Shown here one piece after another: positions 6,532 to 12,075 of a stretch of 12,075 nt of DNA. Location of the stretch: positions 1-12,075 of the forward strand of contig JAEENW010000034.1 in assembly GCA_016283945.1 (NCBI GenBank), in the 5' to 3' direction. The notes beneath the pieces are model-generated. The model did not search any database and was not told the origin of the DNA. It saw only the letters and a program-made list of their open reading frames with translations. The position numbers were made by a program, and so were the translations under genes. This DNA comes from Bacillota bacterium. Its GTDB lineage: Bacteria; Bacillota; Clostridia; Peptostreptococcales; Anaerovoracaceae. Each line of letters starts with the position of its first letter. Within the stretch, counting starts at the first letter, position 1.

Positions 6532-7893
6532 ATGGTATTCAGCAGCTTCGAATTCCTGGCATGCTTCCTTCCGCTCTTTCTGGCGGCGTACTATCTGTCG
6601 CCCGGAAGGCTGAGGAATCTGTGCCTCTTCGCCTTCAGCATCGGCTTCTACGCCTGGGGCGCGAGGAAGACCCCGGCCTACGCGGCTCTGCTGCTCGCGT
6701 CGATAGCCGTGAACTGGGCGGCGGGCGTGATGATAGGGCGAAGCGAAAAGCCCTCCGCGAAAAAGGCCTGGCTGGCAGCGGGGCTCGCGGCGGACTTCGG
6801 CGCGCTGGTGTTCTTCAAGTACTCGTACTTTCTGAGGATACTTCCGTTCAAGCTCATACTGCCCATAGGGATAAGCTTCTACACCTTCCAGAGCGCGTCC
6901 TACCTCATAGACGTCTACAGGGGAGACGCTGCGGCTGAGAGGGACTTCGTCAGGCTCGGCACTTATATAAGCATGTTCCCGCAGCTCATCGCGGGGCCCA
7001 TAGTCCGCTATACCGAGGTCTCCTCGCAGCTGAGAGAAAGGACTTACAGCCTGCAGGGCTTCGTGAGCGGACTCAAGCTGTTCGTTCTGGGGCTCGGCTC
7101 AAAGGTCGTGCTCGCGAACCAGCTCGGGACCCTCTGGACCGACGTTAAGACCGCCGGAGCGGCTTCGGTCACCGTGCCCATGGCCTGGCTCGGCATACTG
7201 GGCTACAGCCTGCAGCTCTACCTCGACTTCTACGGCTACTCGCTGATGGCAGCCGGGCTCGGGCGCATGGCGGGCTTCGAGCTTCCGCGCAACTTCGACT
7301 CGCCCTACGTGTCGGTGAGCATGACGGAGTTCTGGAGGCGCTGGCACATCACGCTCGGCGCGTGGTTCAGGGAATACGTCTACATCCCGCTCGGCGGGAG
7401 CAGGCGCTCGCCCGCGAGGAACACCCTCAACCTGCTCGCCGTGTGGCTGCTCACGGGCTTCTGGCACGGAGCGGACTGGAACTTCATAGTCTGGGGGCTC
7501 TTCCTCTTCGCCTCGATGCTCATAGAGAGGCTGTTCCTGAGAGAGCTGCTCGATAGATACCGTCTCATCGGACATCTCTACATGCTGGTGATGATCCCCG
7601 CGAGCTGGCTGATCTTCGCCTCCGGTAGCCTCACGGAAGCTCTCGAATATGCGGGAAGGCTGCTCGGCCTCGGAGGGCCGCCCCTCTACCGCGCGGACTG
7701 GAAGGAAGCTCTGTCGCGTTCATGGGAGCTCATAGCCGCGGGCATATTCTGCTCGACGGAGATCCCGGAGCGGCTGTACAGAAGATACGGCGAGAGCCCG
7801 GCGGCGTACGCGCTGCTGGCGGCGGTGCTGGCGGCATCGATATACTGCCTCTACAGGGGTCTGAACGACCCGTTCCTGTATTTCAGATTCTGA
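6532..7893 (+). CDS. MBOAT-family membrane O-acyltransferase (AlgI/PatA-like)
   Basis: Polytopic membrane protein of the MBOAT superfamily, which passes acyl (usually acetyl) groups from the cytoplasm across the membrane to an outside acceptor. The protein is 453 residues with many hydrophobic segments. Its start MVFSSFEFLACFLPLFLAAYY and end NDPFLYFRF are the standard ends of the AlgI-like branch. Core motifs: FPQLIAGPIVRY (149-160), TEFWRRWHITLGAWFREYVY (265-284), IPLGGSR (285-291) and TGFWHGADWNFIVWG (308-322), with His312 the expected catalytic histidine. GAGGG (6521-6525) precedes ATG 6532, 15 bases after queA. The next gene encodes an SGNH-fold lipoprotein, the usual extracytoplasmic partner type in alginate or peptidoglycan O-acetylation. 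No dltA/C/D is present, so DltB is unlikely. The acceptor polymer is unknown. AGG/ATA codon use matches its neighbours, arguing against recent transfer. Confidence 0.9.
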   Translation: MVFSSFEFLACFLPLFLAAYYLSPGRLRNLCLFAFSIGFYAWGARKTPAYAALLLASIAVNWAAGVMIGRSEKPSAKKAWLAAGLAADFGALVFFKYSYFLRILPFKLILPIGISFYTFQSASYLIDVYRGDAAAERDFVRLGTYISMFPQLIAGPIVRYTEVSSQLRERTYSLQGFVSGLKLFVLGLGSKVVLANQLGTLWTDVKTAGAASVTVPMAWLGILGYSLQLYLDFYGYSLMAAGLGRMAGFELPRNFDSPYVSVSMTEFWRRWHITLGAWFREYVYIPLGGSRRSPARNTLNLLAVWLLTGFWHGADWNFIVWGLFLFASMLIERLFLRELLDRYRLIGHLYMLVMIPASWLIFASGSLTEALEYAGRLLGLGGPPLYRADWKEALSRSWELIAAGIFCSTEIPERLYRRYGESPAAYALLAAVLAASIYCLYRGLNDPFLYFRF

Positions 7894-7898
7894 AAAAG

Positions 7899-7913
7899 AC
7901 CTGATCGTCAGGT
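7899..7913 (+). promoter_or_regulatory. Hairpin over the SGNH gene's ribosome binding site
   Basis: ACCTGA (7899-7904), loop TCG and TCAGGT (7908-7913) form a perfect 6-bp stem. The 3' arm contains AGGT, the only Shine-Dalgarno-like sequence for the ATG at 7920, seven bases further. Pairing would hide the ribosome binding site unless ribosomes finishing the MBOAT gene (stop 7891-7893) or another factor open it. A role in setting the MBOAT:SGNH ratio is inference. Confidence 0.35.
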
Positions 7914-7919
7914 AGCAAA

Positions 7920-8885
7920 ATGAAAGATCACTATTCCGACAAAACGAATACCGCGCGCGCCGGAGGGCGCGCTTCCAAAAGAGCCGGGCTCGCGGCGCTG
8001 ATCATGGCCTGCCTGCTCGCGCTAAGCGCCTGCGGAGAGAGCTACATAGAGGGCGGCTCGCAGGGAAAGAGCCCTCAGGAGACAAAGCAGAGCGAAGCCG
8101 AAAGCAAGCAGGGCGGAGCTGAAGCGAACAGCCCCGGCAGCGGCGATAAGTCCGCCGAAGGCTCCGGAGCGGGAGAAGCCGCGCAGGACGGCACCGGGCA
8201 GGCGGAGCAGAGCGGCGCAGGAGAGGCTGAAGCCGGAGACGACAGCACCGTCGATACCGAGCCTCATTCCGAGCCTGTAGCCATGTACGTCGAGGCGCCG
8301 GAGGGCTACTTCGAGAGCGCTCTCTTCATAGGCGATTCGCGCTGCGAGGGCCTGAGGAGATACGGCGGCATCGAGGGAGCCGACTGGTTCACGGACGTCG
8401 GCCTTACGGTATTCGAGGCTGACGAGAAGGAGCTCGAGACGGAGGACAAGGGTACCGTTACTCTGCCGCAGATCCTGGACGCGGGCTCATACGATTCCAT
8501 CTACATCTGCTTAGGGATCAACGAGCTGGGCTTCGGGACCGACGCGATCTCGGGAGCCTTCGCGGAGCTGATCTCGACGATAGAGGAGAAGCAGCCCGGC
8601 GCGGTCATCTATCTGCTTGCGAACCTGCACGTCACGAAGGAGAGGTCAGAGAGCGACCCGGTATTCAACAATGAGAACATAGAGCAGCTCAACACGGCTA
8701 TAAGCCTTCTGGCCGACTTCGACAGAGTGTACTACCTCGACGCCAATCCGCTCTTCGACGACGCGGAGGGAAACATGGACAAGGAGTACAGCTTCGACAA
8801 CACCCACCTCTACGCCAAGCACTACGCGGCCTGGACGGAATTCCTCAGGACTCACGCCGCCAACAGGGAAGGAAGGAGCCTTTAA
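7920..8885 (+). CDS. SGNH/GDSL-fold extracytoplasmic lipoprotein
   Basis: Predicted lipoprotein anchored on the outer face of the cytoplasmic membrane, with an SGNH hydrolase/acetyltransferase domain. A basic N-terminus is followed by a hydrophobic stretch and lipobox LSAC with Cys38. Residues 39 to about 118 are a low-complexity linker rich in Gly, Ser, Ala, Glu and Gln. The catalytic domain starts near 130: block I FIGDSRCEG with Ser140, a block II-like Gly in DVGLTVF (161), block III CLGINELG with Gly199 and Asn201, and block V SFDNTHLYAK with Asp293 and His296. The Ser-Asp-His triad is thus complete; block III reads GxNE instead of the usual GxND. It follows the MBOAT gene by 26 bases. 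I infer that it either moves acetyl groups from the MBOAT protein to a wall polymer or removes them. The exact family and substrate are not recognised. Confidence 0.82.
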   Translation: MKDHYSDKTNTARAGGRASKRAGLAALIMACLLALSACGESYIEGGSQGKSPQETKQSEAESKQGGAEANSPGSGDKSAEGSGAGEAAQDGTGQAEQSGAGEAEAGDDSTVDTEPHSEPVAMYVEAPEGYFESALFIGDSRCEGLRRYGGIEGADWFTDVGLTVFEADEKELETEDKGTVTLPQILDAGSYDSIYICLGINELGFGTDAISGAFAELISTIEEKQPGAVIYLLANLHVTKERSESDPVFNNENIEQLNTAISLLADFDRVYYLDANPLFDDAEGNMDKEYSFDNTHLYAKHYAAWTEFLRTHAANREGRSL

Positions 8886-8891
8886 GACCCC

Positions 8892-10043
8892 ATGAAGCAC
8901 GCAGTGACATTCGATCTCATAAAGACCGACGGGCGCAGCCGCGCGAGGCGCGGAGTGCTCCACACGCCCCACGGCGACGTTCAGACTCCCGTCTTCATGC
9001 CTGTGGGGACCCAGGCCACGGTCAAGGCCGTCAAGCCGGAGGACGTCGCTTCCCTCGGACACGAGGGGGCTCACATACTGCTCTCAAACACCTACCACCT
9101 CTACCTCAAGCCGGGCCACGAGCTCGTGAGGAAGGCCGGAGGGCTTCACCGCTTCATGAACTGGAACGGCGCCATCCTGACTGACAGCGGCGGCTTCCAG
9201 GTCTTCAGCCTGGGCGCGCTCAGGAAGATCGAGGAGGAGGGCGTCTGGTTCAGGTCCTACATCGACGGATCTTCGCATCACTTCACGCCTGAGACCAGCA
9301 TAGACGTTCAGAACGCTCTGGGCTCGGACATCATGATGGCCTTCGACGAGTGCGCGCCTTACCCGGCCGACAGGAGCTACGTCAGGCAGTCTCTCGAGCT
9401 CACCACGCGCTGGCTCAAGCGCTGCAAGGAGCACCACCGGGACGTAGAAAGGCAGTCGCTCTTCGGCATCATGCAGGGCGGAGTCTACAAGGACCTCAGG
9501 GCTCAGAGCGCCGAGCAGATCTGCGAGCTGGATCTCCCCGGCTACGCCATAGGAGGACTCTCCGTGGGCGAGCCGGCCGAGATCATGTACGACGTGCTGG
9601 AGGACTGCGCCCCGCGCCTTCCCGCGGACAGGCCGCGCTACCTCATGGGCGTCGGAAGCCCCGACTACATCTTCGAGGGAGTCGAGAGGGGCATAGACAT
9701 GTTCGACTGCGTGCTCCCGACCAGGGTGGGCAGGAACGGCCGCGCCATGACCAGCGAGGGCGAGCTCAACATGAAGAACGCCCGCTTCAAGGAGGACTTC
9801 GGACCCCTCGATCCCGGCTGCGACTGCTACGTATGCAGGAACTACAGCAGGGCTTACATACGCCACCTCGTGAACACGAAGGAGATCTTCGGCGGGATGC
9901 TGCTCAGCGAGCACAATCTCTACTTCCTGGTCAGGACCATGGAGAAGATCAGAAAGTCCATAGAGGAGGACCGCTTCCCCGAGTACAAGAGGGAGTTCTT
10001 CGATCAGTACTACGCCCCGAAGAGGGACAAAGAGGAGCAGTAG
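8892..10043 (+). CDS. tgt: Queuine/preQ1 tRNA-ribosyltransferase (tRNA-guanine transglycosylase)
   Basis: Zinc TIM-barrel enzyme that exchanges guanine 34 for preQ1 in tRNAs with GUN anticodons. The protein is 383 residues, the normal bacterial length. Key residues are present: LTDSGGFQVFSLG with Asp98 as general acid/base, FGIMQGG (191-197), DCVLPTRVGRNG (272-283) with nucleophile Asp272, and the zinc site Cys310, Cys312, Cys315 (CDCYVC) and His341. ATG 8892 is six bases after the lipoprotein gene's stop; the only AGGAG-type site (8873-8878) is 13 bases away, so coupling to upstream translation is likely. It works on the same pathway as queA, from which two envelope genes separate it. The yajC-secDF genes that often follow tgt are absent here. 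Confidence 0.97.
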   Translation: MKHAVTFDLIKTDGRSRARRGVLHTPHGDVQTPVFMPVGTQATVKAVKPEDVASLGHEGAHILLSNTYHLYLKPGHELVRKAGGLHRFMNWNGAILTDSGGFQVFSLGALRKIEEEGVWFRSYIDGSSHHFTPETSIDVQNALGSDIMMAFDECAPYPADRSYVRQSLELTTRWLKRCKEHHRDVERQSLFGIMQGGVYKDLRAQSAEQICELDLPGYAIGGLSVGEPAEIMYDVLEDCAPRLPADRPRYLMGVGSPDYIFEGVERGIDMFDCVLPTRVGRNGRAMTSEGELNMKNARFKEDFGPLDPGCDCYVCRNYSRAYIRHLVNTKEIFGGMLLSEHNLYFLVRTMEKIRKSIEEDRFPEYKREFFDQYYAPKRDKEEQ

Positions 10044-10048
10044 GGCGC

Positions 10049-11251
10049 ATGCAGTTCATCTATCCCGAAAACACAACATACGACGGCCTTGAGCCCTGCG
10101 CCTGCGCGGCTGTCTGCGGAGGCTGCTCCTATCAGGGAACGCCTTACGAGCGGCAGCTCGAGAGCAAGCTCGCAGAGGCAAGAAAGAGCTTCGAGGACTG
10201 CGGCTTCGATCCCTCGATCATAGCCGGGATAAAGGCGACGCCGCTTCAGTACGCCTACAGGAACCGCATGGATTACACCTTCGGCGACGAGTACAAGGGC
10301 GGTCCGACCCTGCTCGGGCTGCACAGGAAGAAGTCCTTCATGTCGGTGATCGACTGCTCCTGCTGCCTTATAGTGCATCCCGACTTCAATAAGATATTAT
10401 CGTCAACTTCCGTGTTCTGCCGCGAAAGAGGATACGCGCATTATAACAAAAAGACCCATAAGGGCCTGCTCAGGAACCTCATACTGAGGCGCGGGGTAAG
10501 GACCGGCGAGCTGCTCGCGATACTCGTGACGAGCTCCGATGGAGATTTCGACGACGCGGGATTTCTTGCGATGCTCCAGAGCCTCGAGCTCGAGAACAGC
10601 CTCGCGGGAGTCCTGCATAGCTACTGCGACAGCCTCTCCGACGCCGTCATCCCGGAGCGCACTGAGCTGCTGTACGGCAGGGACAGCTACAGCGAGATGA
10701 TCCTCGGCCTCGATTTCAAGGTCGGAGCCTTCTCCTTCTTCCAGACCAACGTCGACGCCGCGGAGCGCCTCTACAGCGACGCTCTCGCCCTCATCCCGGG
10801 GATAGAGGGCAGGACGGTATACGATCTCTACTGCGGCACCGGCACCATAAGCCAGGCCATGGCCCTCAAGGCAAAAAAGGTCATAGGGGTCGAGATCGTT
10901 GAGGAGGCTGTCGAGGCGGCAAGGGCGAACGCCGCGGCAAACGGGCTGGGCAACTGCAGCTTCATAGCCTCCGACGTGCTCAACGCGCTCGACGGCATAG
11001 CGGAGAAGCCCGACGTCATAGTCGTGGATCCGCCGAGGAGCGGCATACATCCCAAGGCCCTGCAGAAGATACTCGCCTACGGGGCGGAGGACGTGCTCTA
11101 CATATCCTGCAACCCGAAGACCATGGCCGAGAACATGAGGGCGGCGAGACTGAGCTCCTACAGGGCGGACAGCGTCATGCTCTACGACAACTTCCCGTTC
11201 ACCAGGCACACGGAAGCCGTCGCGCTGCTGAAGAGGACGGAGGTGAACTAG
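10049..11251 (+). CDS. TrmA/RlmD-family rRNA (uracil-5-)-methyltransferase
   Basis: SAM-dependent enzyme methylating C5 of uracil in RNA, most likely 23S rRNA as for RlmCD/RlmD. I chose ATG 10049 because the frame upstream is only a shadow of tgt, AGAGGAG (10031-10037) precedes it, and it begins just before the iron-sulfur motif. Cys17, Cys23 and Cys26 give C-x5-C-GG-C; the fourth ligand is among Cys103-Cys106 in DCSCCL. FFQTN (230-234), DLYCGTGT (259-266), VIGVEIVEEAV (278-288) and VVDPPRSG (325-332) form the methyltransferase fold. Cys354 in YISCNPKTMAEN is the catalytic nucleophile and Glu389 in RHTEAVALL the expected base. At 400 residues it lacks the N-terminal TRAM RNA-binding domain found in many relatives. 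The gene starts five bases after tgt, adding to the RNA-modification block. Confidence 0.93.
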   Translation: MQFIYPENTTYDGLEPCACAAVCGGCSYQGTPYERQLESKLAEARKSFEDCGFDPSIIAGIKATPLQYAYRNRMDYTFGDEYKGGPTLLGLHRKKSFMSVIDCSCCLIVHPDFNKILSSTSVFCRERGYAHYNKKTHKGLLRNLILRRGVRTGELLAILVTSSDGDFDDAGFLAMLQSLELENSLAGVLHSYCDSLSDAVIPERTELLYGRDSYSEMILGLDFKVGAFSFFQTNVDAAERLYSDALALIPGIEGRTVYDLYCGTGTISQAMALKAKKVIGVEIVEEAVEAARANAAANGLGNCSFIASDVLNALDGIAEKPDVIVVDPPRSGIHPKALQKILAYGAEDVLYISCNPKTMAENMRAARLSSYRADSVMLYDNFPFTRHTEAVALLKRTEVN

Positions 11252-11255
11252 CCTT

Positions 11256-11885
11256 ATGAACATGGATCTTTTCTTCGCGATGGAGATACTGGGCACCATA
11301 GCCTTCGCGTTCTCCGGAGCGATGACGGCCATAGAGAAGAAGATGGACATCTTCGGAGTCGCGATACTCGGAATGACAACCTCCGTGGGCGGCGGTATAA
11401 TACGCGACCTCATACTCGGAAACACCCCGCCTTCGGCCTTCAGAAGGCCGGTATACGCCCTCACGGGCATAGCGGTATCGCTCATACTGTTCATACCCGC
11501 CGTCAGGAAGCTCATGGACAAGAGCAAGGGCTTCGGAGACATGCTCATGCTGCTCATGGACACCGTCGGCCTCGGAGTCTTCACGGTGGCAGGCGTTGAG
11601 ACCGCCCTCGAGACCCAGCCCGGCTGCGGAGCCTTCCTGGCGATCTTCGTAGGAGTGCTCACGGGAGTGGGCGGGGGAGTGCTCAAGGACCTCTTCGCGG
11701 GGCTCACGCCATCGATATTCGTCAAGCACTTCTACGCGACAGCCTCGCTCATAGGCGCCATAGCCTACATGCTGTTCTGGCGCATGATGGGGGCGAGCGC
11801 CGCGATGATAGTATGCGTGAGCATAGTCGTGGTGCTCAGGCTGCTCGCCGCGATCTACCACTGGAACCTGCCGGTCGCGAAGTGA
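11256..11885 (+). CDS. UPF0126/YicG-like membrane protein (TRIC-type channel or glycine transporter family)
   Basis: Small polytopic inner-membrane protein of 209 residues with about seven hydrophobic segments. It consists of two homologous halves: GGGIIRDLILGNTPPSAF (45-62) and GGGVLKDLFAGLTPSIF (139-155) are the duplicated glycine-rich, charged kinks that define the family (Pfam PF03458). Relatives include prokaryotic TRIC-like cation channels and E. coli YicG, reported to take part in glycine uptake; the substrate here cannot be told from sequence. A strong GGAGGTGA (11239-11246) inside the end of the preceding gene lies nine bases before ATG 11256. It is probably the last gene of the plus-strand operon, since the next gene comes after a 154-base gap with its own strong ribosome binding site. 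Confidence 0.9.
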   Translation: MNMDLFFAMEILGTIAFAFSGAMTAIEKKMDIFGVAILGMTTSVGGGIIRDLILGNTPPSAFRRPVYALTGIAVSLILFIPAVRKLMDKSKGFGDMLMLLMDTVGLGVFTVAGVETALETQPGCGAFLAIFVGVLTGVGGGVLKDLFAGLTPSIFVKHFYATASLIGAIAYMLFWRMMGASAAMIVCVSIVVVLRLLAAIYHWNLPVAK

Positions 11886-12039
11886 GTGGGGCAGCCGCTG
11901 CGCGCTTCCCTGGCGGGACAGCCCGGCTCCGCCGCACCCGGCCACGCGCCGGACGATCACACAGTTACTCCACGCGCCTCTGGCGCTTTACCCTTATATC
12001 AGTCAATATGACAGGTCGAACCACGAAGGAGGTGTTCGG
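11886..12039. other. GC-rich intergenic region with small hairpins
   Basis: No convincing gene is seen here. The left part is strikingly GC-rich and holds several short self-complementary stretches, for example AGCC-C-GGCT near 11919-11928 and CCGGC (11938-11942) with GCCGG (11948-11952). The right part becomes AT-richer (TTTACCCTTATATCAG) before the next gene's ribosome binding site AAGGAGGT at 12026-12033. I could not place a convincing -35/-10 pair. It is best read as the operon end plus the leader of the next gene. Confidence 0.5.
11974..11990 (+). terminator. Weak candidate intrinsic terminator
   Basis: GCGCC (11974-11978), loop TCT and GGCGC (11982-11986) form a 5-bp GC stem followed by TTTA and then CCCTTAT. 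The stem is short and the T-run broken, so this would be an inefficient terminator; its position after the last operon gene is its main support. Confidence 0.3.
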
Positions 12040-12075
12040 ATGAAGACGACATTCAGCTACGATCACTATTTCGCG
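12040..12075 (+). CDS. Start of an unidentified gene (possibly an M14-type peptidase), cut by window end
   Basis: AAGGAGGT (12026-12033) lies six bases before ATG 12040, which opens the frame MKTTFSYDHYFA to the window end. Twelve residues are too few for an assignment. The SYDHYF opening is reminiscent, from memory, of clostridial zinc carboxypeptidase (M14) proteins, but this is only a hint. There is no signal peptide in the visible part. A gene starting here is well supported by the ribosome binding site; its product is unknown. Confidence 0.6.
   Translation, partial: MKTTFSYDHYFA

Noticed and set aside
6532..8885. Recent horizontal transfer of the MBOAT/SGNH pair
   Set aside because: AGG/ATA codon use and base composition match the flanking genes, and there are no direct repeats, integrase or transposase remnants at the borders.
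9350..10048. Upstream extension of the RNA methyltransferase frame into tgt
   Set aside because: This would give a 633-residue protein whose first part is an Arg-rich out-of-frame reading of tgt. The ATG at 10049, with a ribosome binding site, gives a normal family protein.

Overview
The window is a GC-rich chromosomal segment from what looks like a Gram-positive anaerobe of the Clostridia (Bacillota). This rests on an argR-recN pair, a ruvC-ruvA-ruvB-spoIID-queA-tgt order that I know from clostridial genomes, a SpoIID/LytB-type peptidoglycan lytic enzyme, purine-rich Shine-Dalgarno sites and a lipoprotein signal peptide. Despite the high GC content, AGG (Arg) and ATA (Ile) are used very often. 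That pattern suggests a GC-rich clostridial lineage, but I cannot place it at genus level. No tRNA, rRNA, CRISPR array, transposase or integrase was seen.

Layout. On the minus strand, 1-1180 holds the N-terminal two thirds of RecN, preceded by the arginine repressor gene argR (1200-1646); the two probably form an operon. An AT-rich divergent promoter region (1647-1812) follows, with a perfect 15-bp palindrome, a 9-bp direct repeat spaced 22 bp, and candidate -10 elements facing both ways. From 1813 to 11885 everything runs on the plus strand with very tight spacing or overlap, so it may be one long operon: ruvC, ruvA, ruvB, a SpoIID/LytB-domain gene, queA, an MBOAT O-acyltransferase, an SGNH-fold lipoprotein, tgt, a TrmA/RlmD-family rRNA uracil methyltransferase, and a UPF0126/TRIC-like membrane protein. 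After a short GC-rich intergenic stretch with small hairpins, another gene with a strong ribosome binding site starts at 12040 and leaves the window.

How the genes work together. RuvABC is the complete Holliday-junction branch migration and resolution machine, and RecN on the opposite strand is the SMC-like double-strand-break protein, so recombinational repair flanks both sides of the shared promoter region. QueA and Tgt are two steps of queuosine tRNA modification; with the RNA methyltransferase they form an RNA-modification block. Between queA and tgt sit two cell-envelope genes, MBOAT plus SGNH lipoprotein, which resemble the membrane/extracytoplasmic halves of alginate or peptidoglycan O-acetylation systems. 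With the SpoIID-like lytic transglycosylase just upstream, they form an envelope-remodelling subset. This is the part of the window with the least assured function and the most interest.

Most of the window is conserved housekeeping sequence. The observations most worth checking are the MBOAT/SGNH pair and its possible link to the SpoIID-like enzyme, the altered co-repressor pocket of ArgR, the paired repeats over the argR promoter, and the altered C-terminal motif and linker in the SpoIID-like protein.
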